Below, piece by piece: positions 37,446 through 48,300 of a stretch of 64,000 nt of DNA; the first letter of the stretch is position 1; each line of letters starts with the position of its first letter. The stretch spans positions 386,185 to 450,184 of the forward strand of contig RPFO01000645.1 of NCBI GenBank assembly GCA_009746045.1, read 5' to 3'. Below the pieces are notes generated by a model. That model saw nothing but the letters and a program-made list of their open reading frames with translations, was not told where the DNA came from and did not search any database. The position numbers and the translations under genes were made by a program. The DNA is from Mesostigma viride (taxonomy: Eukaryota; Streptophyta; Mesostigmatophyceae; Mesostigmatales; Mesostigmataceae).

Positions 37446-37815
37446 CATTGAACTGAATTGAATCGAATCGAATCGAATCGAATTGAATTGAATTGAATTG
37501 AATTGAATTGAATTGAATTGAATTGAATTGAATTGAATTGAATTGAATTGAATTGAATTGAATTGAATTGAATTGAATTGAATTGAATTGAATTGAATTG
37601 AATTGAATTGAATTGAATTGAATTGAATTGAATTGAATTGAATTGAATTGAATTGAATTGAATTGAATTGAATTGAATTGAATTGAATTGAATTGAATTG
37701 AATTGAATTGAATTGAATTGAATTGAATTGAATTGAATTGTCAAATTGAATTGAATTGAATTGAATTGAATTGGAACATAACTCCGCTGGGAGTATACTT
37801 GTAGCACATATCCCT
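37446..37815 (-). repeat. (AATTG)n satellite grown from a LINE-A tail
   Basis: About 65 AATTG units, with AATCG variants at the left end and a single TCAAATTG slip at 37741. It joins directly to a reversed family-A 3' end (GGAACATAACTCC, then GTAGCACATAT) at 37771-37815. The long ORF reading repeated Asn-Ser-Ile-Gln-Phe is an artefact. Confidence 0.9.
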
Positions 37816-38378
37816 GGGAAGGGGCCGGTACATGGCTTCTATAATACGCGCTGGGCAACTTCCTGCAAGGGTAGGGTGTAAACTACACCTGCTCTGGGTG
37901 CACAAAATGCACCTGCACACCACTCTATGTATTCAGGCACCTACCTAAAGGCGCCGACATAGGGGGGAAGATCATCATGGCTACTATACAAAGCCGGCTA
38001 GCTAGGGCATGGCTTCTCAGCAGAGAGTAACTCCCTGCATGGGCACAGCATAATTAAATAAAGCTAGGCATCATCTGGTGACATGGCACATCATAGGCCT
38101 GCACACATGATTAAATAATGCTAAGTAAGGCTCCAATACAGAAACCAAGCTCAGTGGGTCTCACACAAGCTACGTACAACCTCAGCTCACGGCGCTGCAG
38201 ACCACGGCGCAGGCATCCGAGGCACATGCTGCACTCCTCTCCTGCCTCAAACAGGTGGAGGGGAAGTGCGGCGTGCTCATGATGAAGAAGCTTGAAGCCA
38301 TCACCGCCCACACCGAGGCCCTGGCCACACAGGTACCAAAGATATAGCGGAGCAGACGGCCACCATCGCATCCCAGCC

Positions 38379-39470
38379 ACCCCGGCTGGATGCTGGCGAC
38401 CTCCCGCCGCTCTCCTACAGTGCGGACCTGCTGCGGTCAGCGACCGCCTCAAGTGAACCACTGACCCCATATCGCCACGAAGCTCGATCCAGGAGCTGGA
38501 GGACCACCGCCAGGCCGAACAAAGGGAGGCCACCGGCCGCGCTCGCCGCCGGTGCCGAGTGGTGCTGCGTCGTTTCCCCAAGAAGCCATGCAGGTGAGAC
38601 GTCAACCACCCTTGCCGACGAGCTCAAGGACCAGCTTCTCGCCCTCATGGGCCTGGTAAGTGAGGTAGCTAGAACTGCGCGGGTGCCACCACCTTCGATC
38701 CCCACTTGAACGGGACAAGGCGGCTCCCCCACGGCCCCACCAGTCCTGCTCACCATCCCCTCCCCCGAGGACAAGCGGCGGTTCCTTTCTCGTCCCAAGA
38801 GGTTGCACGGCCTCACCTTGACAATGGACGATGACCTGACCCCCGCTCAGCAGCAGCAGCGACGTGGAATACCTGTGGCCAGAATACCTCCGCCATGCAC
38901 AAGCAGGACCCCCAGAAGCCCAAGGTGTACTGGAAGGGGCGGGGACCTGATGATTAACCGCAATATACATGTGGACGCCCCCTGCGGGCTAGCTAGAATG
39001 ACTTGAACAGCCCTACTAGCTTGTATCAATTGGTAGTCACTGCCGCCATGGCAGCCATGCATGCCTACTAGAATGTTTGCCTAGCTGTGCATGCCACCAT
39101 AGTGACCATACCTAGTCACGTGCACCGCTAACACACGGTACACAACCAGCCATAGCCTCAGCTTAGCCCTATAGCTTGTACAGCCATGCTACGTCCTGGC
39201 TATGACCAGTTTACTTGCCCACGCTACTTGTTACTGATGATATGCTCACATGGCCGGGTCTTAATTATTGCACCCATGTGCAGCACTTGCCGGATCGTCT
39301 ATCTATGGCCGTGTCCGATTGCCGCTGTGGCATGCCTCTAGCTGGCATGAAGGAGAAAGGGGGTCTAGAGCTGCCCTTTCTTCCTGACCAGTGTGCACAA
39401 GCAGAATGATGTAAAAGCACTTCGGTGCTCGACCGTGACTCCCCAACGGGAGCACGAGTTTAATTAATTA
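38379..39470 (+). mobile_element. LINE family B deleted copy (uninterrupted reference copy)
   Basis: Collinear with 19115-20670 but without the nested insert. It holds a frame-broken ORF1 (MDDDLTPAQQQQRR), the GGCAGCCAT site at 39050-39058, the 3' region, and the terminal hairpin CTCCCCAACGGGAG with a TTAA tail. Many small indels; non-functional. Confidence 0.75.
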
Positions 39471-39545
39471 TAATAACTTATCATCTGGTATAGGGCCGGT
39501 AGTATAGTACAGGCGTACATGTACAAGGCCATCGGCTAGGCCTGC

Positions 39546-40216
39546 ATGACTATTCTACACTACGACTACTGCTGTATTCCCCTAAGTTGGCGGGGCGTTT
39601 GGAGGTGTTGTTCGGGCCGCGGGGGTCGCTTGCCAGGGCTTGTGCCCGACGTAGATGGTCGCCCCGGCCTTCCAGTACACCGGCCTGAACCCCGCTGCAG
39701 TCTGCCGGAGCTGGAGGTAGGTCGGCCATATAGCTCCCGTCGCCGTTGTTTTTGCGCCAGGGTCAAGTCGACGGTCGTCCGGCCAAGGTGAAGGGAGTCT
39801 TCGCGAGCCGCTTGCGGCGTCTGAGAAACGAAATCTTGTCCCATGGGCTCTTGAGAAGAAGATGAGAAGAAGCGGGTGCGCCCCTGCCTTATACCCCGCG
39901 CGCGGCCGGGGAAGGCGGTGGGCGACCAGCTTGATCTCACCAAGCCAAGGCCCATGCGATCAAGGATTTTTCTCTCAAACGCACGTGCAAGCTTCTCGGA
40001 ATTCTCACCTTCCACCATGTCGAGGTTCTTGACGATGACGTTCAGGCTGCGCTTCAATGGCGAGCTCGGCCTCCTCGCGGAGGTCAAGGCGTCTGCAGCG
40101 CTGGAGCTCAGGTGCTGCGACGGCGGAGACCTGTGGTGGAGGTGGTGTGCTGTTTTTAAAAGCATGTCCGCCCAGGTCGGGATGGGAGTAGCATCACTAG
40201 CAGCTGCACAGGCCAC
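39546..40216 (-). mobile_element. LINE ORF1-like pseudogene
   Basis: Minus-strand reading with PTWADMLLKTAHHL, then SLNVIVKNLDMVEGEN and KLARAFERKILDRMGL, the RRM-like core of L1-type ORF1 proteins. After about 39970 the frame shifts. A later frame gives VDLTLAQKQRRREL and PVYWKAG, matching the family-B C-terminal region. The product is therefore broken. No intact ORF2 adjoins. Confidence 0.7.
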
Positions 40217-40224
40217 GCCTGGAC

Positions 40225-40550
40225 CTGGAGGGCTGCAGTGGGCCCCTTGGTCAGCGCGGACCTGGACGTCGTTCTGACGCCGGCGCCAGTACGCCTTTCG
40301 GTAGTGCTTACCTGGGCTATTCAGCTGATATCTTGCTCCGCCGTACGCGTGCTGACCTTGCGGCGCAGCAGGTGCTTATATTTGGCTGTTTCACTGCATT
40401 CCGCGGTACGTGTGGATTGAGTGTCAAGCCATGTCGGCCGGCTGTGGTTATTTCGTCGTCGGTATCTCAATTGTAATGAGCATTGGCTTTGTTCATGTTT
40501 TGATTGGGCCGGTGCTTTCACTCTGATGTAAGTTATTATAATTTTTAATA
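40225..40550 (+). mobile_element. LINE family C 3' remnant
   Basis: Nucleotide-level match to 27716-27990: GCGCGGACCTGGACGTC, then CTCCGCCGTACGCG, then the TTTCACTCTGATGTAAGTTA end. Several deletions and stops break the frame. Confidence 0.75.
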
Positions 40551-40570
40551 TTTATTTATTCACTCGCCCT

Positions 40571-41134
40571 TACTCGCCCTCACTCGCACCGTGCGTGGCT
40601 GATGTGTTATTCCGCGCCGCGCACCCAGGCCGACTTTTTGTCACGACCCAGGCGGTATATATAGATCCCTCCCAGGCCTGCATGGTGGGCCGGCAGCGAT
40701 GCATGTTGCTGCGTGTCGTAGTTTTGTGATCGATGTAGTTAGTTGTACGACCTTGTGCAGCTGGCGTGATCTTTGGATGTCTGTGTCAGATTAAACTATT
40801 AATTTCTTCAGGGTTCTTCTTCTTTTCGGGATTTTCCTTATGTTGCATGCCCATATCACCTCCGTAATTTATCATTCTCAATGAATATATAGTAATAGTA
40901 ATCTGAAGAAATTAACAGTAATCTGATGTACATGGACATCCGAAGATCGCGCCAGCTGCACAAGGTACAACTAACAACATCACAAAACTACGACACGCAG
41001 CAACATCGCTGCCGCCCGGCCCACCATGCAGGCCTGGATCGAAGGGATCTAGACCGCATGGGTCGCGACAAAGTCAGCCCGGGTGCGGCGGAATAACGTA
41101 CACATCAGCCTTGGTGCGAGTAAGTGAGGGCGAA
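40571..41134. repeat. Large imperfect inverted repeat (foldback)
   Basis: Left arm about 40571-40811, right arm about 40903-41134, loop about 90 bp. The arms share long blocks such as GCTGCGTGTCGTAGTTTTGTG and AGGCCTGCATGGTGGGCCGG, with small indels. A transcript across it would fold into a roughly 230-bp hairpin. Confidence 0.85.
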
Positions 41135-41205
41135 TGACAGGCCTGCGCTGCCGCCAATACGAGGACCACATGCGGGCATGCTGACCACGAGCCTTTTTAA
41201 TGTAT

Positions 41206-41326
41206 GAAGTGAGACAACTATTCCTGGACGCATCTTAGTCCAACGCCGTGCCGGAAGGACTAGGGTAGTTGTCTGAGAGGCCGGAAAGACGCGAAGGCCG
41301 CGGGAGCCGCGTGGCTATCTCTGAAA
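41206..41326. mobile_element. Inverted-repeat (MITE-like) element, copy 3
   Basis: AAGTGAGACAACTATT to GGTAGTTGTCTGAGAG at 41208-41277, plus about 50 bp (GACGCGAAGGCCGCGGGAGC) shared in reverse with 36893-36935. Confidence 0.55.
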
Positions 41327-42354
41327 AGACCTGCATGGAGGGAGCTTTTTAGTACGGGGCATATACAAAATATGTGTATGCATGCCAAGCCCGGCTGGGC
41401 CTGATGCGGCAGCCTTGAAGTTGGTCAGACGGTAGCTCGGAAAAAAAATTGCAGCGGCAATGAAGAAAGTCGTTCGGTCAAAGTCTTTATAATTTAGAAT
41501 TATAAAAGAATTACAAAAGGCGTCGTTTATGATCCAAAACCCGATCTTAGGGCGCACTTCATCTGGGAACTTTTTTGCTGCGGTCAGGTGGGGTCGAGAG
41601 AAAATCTGCGACCATTTGATCAGGCACCCACCTATATGAATGTCGCAACACGCTGTTCGAATCCGCAAATTAAATAATGGTGCATTAAAAACAGTGGTGG
41701 ATCAAATTATAACACCCTAGGAGGATAATCATAAATATTCAGCCTTGATAACTTGCCTTTAATTATACACGCTCAGCATCGCCTGCCAGACCGCCATGCC
41801 TGTTGCCCAGGTCACTTTGACGTGCATGTGCACACCAAAAATCGCATTTCACGCCAGTTTTCGGTCGTACCGCTTACGAGGGCAGATTTTGGCGCGGTTC
41901 GTGCCGTTGTGTTGTACATGGCGTCTCTGTAGGCCAGGGAGTGCATGCGTTCAGGTATCGGGGTTGAAGTTTATAGGCTGGGGTTGAAGGCCCGGGCCTC
42001 AATTTACTCTGTGTTGGCAAATGCTGATCACCCACGTGACGCAGTCACGTGCTTATTAAAGTGTTGCATCATGCATGTATAATTGTCGATCCCACTTTGA
42101 AGTTCAATGAACAGTATATATGGCATACCATAAAGTCAACAAAATTCGCAAAATCGAGGTGCCTTGCATGAACTTACTATGCATAGCTTACGCAAGAGGA
42201 TTGGGAGATGGTTTCTATGTACAGAGTGGCAGGTTACACGTCCCTTCAGGGCAGAGGATGGCTGTTACAAACATACTGCCAAAGCCACTGTGGTCGGCAT
42301 GCAAGGATCTTTACAGCCCCTCTGGATGACGTTAAATATTGACCAATCCAGTAG
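41327..42354. other. AT-rich spacer, no gene seen
   Basis: No exon, RNA gene or recognised repeat found between the MITE-like element and the stop codon of the matrix glycoprotein gene. Confidence 0.35.
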
Positions 42355-45300
42355 TTACTGGCCAAACAGCGCTAGCACTAGCCAATAGGTTGTCATGGCC
42401 ATGATAGGGAAAAAAATGCCGAGCGACTGGGACAGATAGACAAAAGATGCTGGGAGGTGGCTGGATGGCACTCCATTTTCAGGAGGCGGTGGGCTTGGTG
42501 GCGAGCCACTAGGAGGAGGAGGAGATGGTGGTGGTCGTGGTGGTGGGGATGGTGGTGGGGATGGTGGTGGCGATGGTGGTGGCGACGGCGGTGGCGGTGG
42601 CGGCGAAACAGAACCTGCCCAGCAATAAAACAGAGGAAAGGAAGAGTGACGAAGCCAGAGAGTTGCATTAGTAACAAATGCCATAATCTGGGATTTGTAT
42701 CAATGCAATATATAGGTTTTCCACACATAGGTCATTGTATAAGAGTCTTTGTGTAAGGGTATGCCTCGCATTTCTGATGAGATTAGGCAGCGTAGAATAG
42801 CATTCGTAGGACATCTTGCTCGCACCAGTCAGGTAGACACCGCCCTTGGTCTGGCCGGCCCCCAGCGGCTTGGCCAGCCAGGCCGACATATCCTGACCTA
42901 GCCTGACCCCGAGGACACGCCCAGAAGGGCTGGTAGACCTGCCATTAACTATAGAGATCAGCTGCTGGCCGACCTAGTGGTTCCAGCTCAGTTTGAACAG
43001 CGCATTTCCTCCCTCTCTCTTGCTTGGACTGCCATGTAGGACAAGAAGAGGTGGCAGACCGTAGTCCAGGCCCACACGCCAGCCCCTGTGGGCAAGCCCC
43101 ATCCCCCCAGGAGGAAAGGGGGCTTCACTGAGTAGAGTAGTTAGGATTTTGGTAGCCTATATTAGATTAGAGTTAGCTTAGCTCGTTTTTGCGGCTCCGT
43201 TCACCCCCACCCCTCATGGAATACGTGCTACATGATCTCCCAACGGAGTCATGTTATGATTTAATTTTAATGTAATTTAATCAGCGCAAACCTTAGTAGA
43301 CCAAAACACTGTGAGACAAAGTTCTGACACAGAAAGCCGCTATCTCAAGCAGGTGCGGGCAATGGGCAAATGTGAGTCATGCTGATGTGCGTGGAAAACC
43401 ATGGACATGTTCTCTTTCAGATTAAACTAGCACAGGAATGTGCATGTGCTGTAACGCACAACTGGGGCAGCCATGTGAAAGGGCACTTGTGATGAGGTTT
43501 ACATTCTGATCATGCCCAAGAGAATTTGAACGTACGAGCTAAACTGGTGTTCATTTCTTAGCACTGGTGTTTTCTGATGCTCACAGAGAATAGTAGCATC
43601 ACAAGGCTGATTGCCGGCAAGATTGACTGAGCATTGAATGTGCCACGAGGGGTGTGACTCGGTGCCAGTGTCATGGCCAGTGAAGTGAGCCTCTGGGAAT
43701 TGGGTGGGTTGGGTTGGGGTGCGTTGTTTTGGGGTGAATGGCGCGAGAGTGCAGGAGGGGGGTTGGAAAGAGGGAGGGGAACCAAAATGACAGGGAGAAT
43801 CGCGGGCATAACAGATTGCAGGAATCCGTTATGGCACGAGGGCACTAATAAAAACTAGGGGTTCGCCCAAAAAACGAATGAGGCAACACAGGAATTGAGA
43901 GGATGGTATGTACTTTGTTCCAACATGCCGAGCATCATCCATAACATGCGGCCATGTGTCAAGTGTGGGGCCAGGTCGGGGAACATTACTGCATGGAAAC
44001 GCTTACCATTTCCACACCCGGTCACGCTCGTTTGTCGGAAGCTGAGAGTGCCCACGGAGCTAACGCCAGGGGCGGTAATTAAACTGACCACGCCCTGCGG
44101 CACCGTGGCCGCGTTGCTGCTGCTGAAGGTGGACCCTTCCTGCGTGCCAGCGTCATAAACCACCAGCTGGACCAAAGGGAGTGTGGCTGGGAAGACGATG
44201 GGGTAGGCAGACCCCGCCGCTGCAGGCCGGCTCAGGTCAAGATCGATGACACCTGTGAACCAATCGGGGCTCGGGCTCATCCTGGTCAGTATGGTCACTA
44301 ATGGCGTGGCTGCGGACACGGCTACAGTGACTGTGACGTTGCCAGGGACATCCAAGTTGCTGTTTGGGCCGAAGATGGGGCTCGCAGCCTCGCCTGACGC
44401 CACCAAGATGTCCATTTCTGCGACCAGGGTCGGCCGGGCACCGGCCTCTGCCAAGGCCTCGACACCTGGCGACGCGGGGGAGCCCCGCGCCAGCAATGCG
44501 CCTGGGGCCCGGTGGCTGATGCCTAGGATGGGCGACTGCGCGGCTCCGAACACATTCGCGCCCCACAGAAAGTTGAAGGTGGCGTCATACGTGGCCCTGC
44601 ACACGAGGCTCGGTGGTGGTGGCGGTGACGACTTTGGGGAAGGCGCAGGAATGGGAGATGGGGGGGGAGGGGAGGGGGGCGGGGGGGGAAAGGAGGTGGG
44701 GAGGGTGGTGGTGAGGGGGGAGGAGGAGGAGAGCGTGGTGGGGGTGATGAAACTGGGGGAGGGGCCGGGGATGGGGGGGAGGAGATGGGGGTGGTAATGC
44801 CGGTACAGGAGAGGGAGGGGGGGGAGGGGAAAGGAGTGGTGGGGGAAGAGGAGGTGGTGATGGCGGTGGGGGAGAGGAAGTGGGGGGAGGGGAAAGGAGT
44901 GCTGGGGACAGAGGTGGTGGTGGTGGCAGCGGGGTAGACACGAACAACGGTGGGGGTGGGGACACCAGCAGAGAGGGCGAGGGTGCGGGGGAGGGCGGCG
45001 GTGAGGGTGGGGGCGATGGTGGGGGTGAAGGTGGGGGTGAGGGTGGGGGTGAGGGTGGGGATGAGGATGATGGTGGGGAAGGAGGTGGCGGAAGTATAGG
45101 GGGAGGAGAGGGAGGGGGTGAACCGGGGGGTGGTGACGGAGGAGACGGGGAGGGGGGAGGTGAGGGGGGTGGGGAGGGCGGGGAGGGGGGCGGGAAGGGT
45201 GGAGGCGGAAACAAAATGGAAAGAGTTGGTGGTGGAGGAGATGGGGGCCGAGGTGGCGGCGGCGGGGAAGAAGGCGGGGGAGGGGAAGGGGGTGGGGGCG

Positions 45301-48300
45301 GAGAAGGGGGCGGTGGTGTCGGGCTTGGGGGAGGGGGAGACAGGGGTGGGGGTGGGGAAGGGGGAGGCGGTGATGCAGTTGGTGGTGGCGGACGCACAGG
45401 AGGTGGTGCACCCGGGGCGAGTGCATTGAGTGCCGCCCTTGCCAGCCTCAGCTCCATCGTATTGCTGCCACCTGTCCCCGTGACTGTCACCGTGTATGCC
45501 AGCAGCAACCCGCCCGCACCGTCCCCAATTCCCCGCATGCCCTGCCGCGCGCGGTTGTCCCTGTCGCCCGTAACCACTGAGGGCACACCGCTGCTGTTGC
45601 TGCACACGGCCTCGGTGGCGTTGCACAGGTTTACCGTGAAGCCAAACCCGCCGTTGACGGATGCCGTGCTGGGTGGGTCCATGTACGCAACCAGGCTCCT
45701 TGGGGCCGGGATATTGACCATGGCCAGCCCTGAGCCAGGCCCAATGCCGGTATCCCCCACGGCCAAACTGGTGGTGCGGCACGTGTAGTTACTGCCGACG
45801 CTGGTCACGTTGCAGAACATGAAATCGTCACGTGACCTGCGCTGGTTATTAACCACAATCGCAAACGACTCGAGGCCAGCCGCTGGCGAGGCCACCACCT
45901 CGAGGCTGATGCCGATCGCCCCTGTGGCCACGGCGCCCGAGTCCGCCGCACAGGTGGCGCTCAGGCAGCGCTCCACGCCCTCGCCGCCGAGACCGCAGCC
46001 CGCGAGCACGGCCGAGCTGGCGAGCGGGGGCACGCACTTGGCGTTGGCGCAGTTAAGGATCACTGCGTGGCTGTTGGGGTTGGCGCACGAGGTCGTGGAG
46101 GTGTAGAAGAGGACGAACGGGTTGCCTGACGGCCGCAGGGCAAGCGTCATGGCGGAGCCCATCACACCGGGCATGGCCAGCTGGCGGGGGGGAGTGCAGT
46201 GTGTGGGTGGATGGGCGTGCGTGCGTTGAGTTGGGGGGGAGGTCATGGGTGCAGGGAGGGAGAATGTATAGCAACACGAAAGTTAACAAAATATTACACG
46301 GAAAAAAAAGACAGACATCATTTCACGATAACAATGGAGGCGAGGCTGGGGGGGGGATGTAGCTGGGACATTGGCGGCTACAGGCGGACGACAGCTTCAT
46401 GAACAAACTTGACAGTCAAACCTACTGCGTGATGACGATACGTAATGAGGATGCCAGCATGCCACCACCCATGCGGCCCATGATGCACAGGGGGGGAGGA
46501 CTAGGAAAAAAATATCGGCAGATGGTCGTCAAGCGATTCATCCGCCTGCCGTTAACCGCGATGAAGTGTACAGCTTGGGCGATGTGATGGAAAGGCAGGG
46601 TCAGCGCGTGGCTTCAGGTATCCCACACGGTGGCTAAGAGGGGTATGAGGAAAAAGAAAGAAAGTTCCGAGTACCTGGGCTGCTAGGCGAATGCCCGCAC
46701 TAGGAAAAAGAGACAGATACTTGCCAGCGGCTTCCAAGCTAGTGGGAGCAGAAACATGGTGCATTTGCGCTTTGGTGCAGCCAACCGGCGTGGCCACGAG
46801 AGCGTTGGAACCCGCATGGGCATGCGCCTCGCCACACAGACAGCTGCGCGGCATAGAGCAGAGCAACCACCGGACCACGCGTGTGGGAACCCACCCGAGT
46901 CCCCCCTGGCGCCAGGTTGGTGCAGAACTCGTCCGCGCAGGCGATGAGGAAGAGGTCGCTGGAATTGGACACGCCGAGGAAGATCGTCTTGTCCAGCAGC
47001 GTGAGGGCAGAGACCAGCTTGAGCCCCGGCGCCAGGGGATGCCGCCGCACCAGGGCGTCCAGCGCGCTGCACATCCCATTCGCACAGATGCGGACGACCA
47101 GCTCCGAGCCCTCCACGTAGATCAGTAGCGGCAGGCCGTTAAGACCGGCGGCAACCGCCAGCTGTCCCTGTAGTAAGCTGGCCGGGCCCGCACCCAGCGA
47201 GTTGACATTCATGCTCGAACAGAGGGCATCGTTGCAGTAGGCGGTGAAGAAAGCCGGTGGCTGGGGCTCCCAGATGAATAGGATCGGAGTGGGGGTGGCT
47301 GTCGCGGGGGCAGCCGACAGCATCCACACGTACACGTACCCGCCGGTACCTGAGAAGCTCTCCACCGCGCGGAAGATGTCCGAGGTGGGAGAGGGCGGGG
47401 GGGGCCTGGGCGGTGGCGGCCGCGTGGGGGCCTGAGGCACTGATGGGGCTGTAGGGGATAAGGGGGGGGAGGGCGAGGGCGGTGGTGGCGAAGGGGGCGG
47501 CGACGGCGGCGGTGGCGCCGCGACCGCAAAGCTACCATCCAGTAACCACGTGCGCGTGAGCGTCAACGAGCGTGAGTTGTTGGGGGCGATGAGGTCGTAA
47601 TAGAGGACCAGCCCGCCCTGCCCATCGACCATGCCGCGAACTTGGCGACGTGCGCTCGGGAGCACCACGCTGTTGCCACCTGTCACGATCGACTTCAAGG
47701 CGCCAGCATTATAGTCGCACACGACATCATCGCTGGTCTCGTTGCACAAGCTGACGGCGATGCCTGATGCCCCAGTCGTGTTCAGGCCATGGAATGCGAT
47801 CAGGCTGCCACCTGGCGGGCCGCCGTTGGTGACCAGGCGGGCCAGCTTGGCGTTGGGTCCGATGGATTGGCCTGGGATGGCGTCTGCCATGGTCCGTGTC
47901 GCGCACGTGAAGTTTAGTGCCGAGACGATGGTGCAGGAGATGAGCAGGTCCTTCTTCTGGACTTGGTTATTGAACACGATTGCAAACCTCTCAAAAAGCG
48001 CGCCAACCGGGCCGGACGCCACCGGCTGCAGTGCCACCAGGCTGAGCTCGACCTCTCCTGTGCCAGTGCCGATGATGTTGCAGTCTGGGTAGAGACACGA
48101 CGTGTTGGCGACGGAGCAGCCTGCCAGGACAGCAGTGGATGACACGTTCTGGCAGGTGGGTGTGGAGCAGCTAAGGACGACCAGGTCGCTGTCCACGTGG
48201 GTGCAGTTGCGGCCATTAGAATAATAGGCCAGCAGGGGGTTACCAGAGAGCGGGTGGCGGGTCATCTCGACCCACGACCCGATGGTGTACTGCAGCTCGG

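Noticed and set aside
37364-37858. 164-residue minus frame rich in Asn-Ser-Ile-Gln-Phe
   Set aside because: Reading of the AATTG satellite.
43558-43845. Candidate last exon of the matrix gene with a hydrophobic end
   Set aside because: Its usable acceptor is in the wrong phase for the exon ending at 44007; the exon at 42614-42355 fits phase and composition better.
44880-45788. 302-residue Gly/Glu-rich plus-strand frame
   Set aside because: Antisense shadow of the Pro-rich linker of the matrix glycoprotein.
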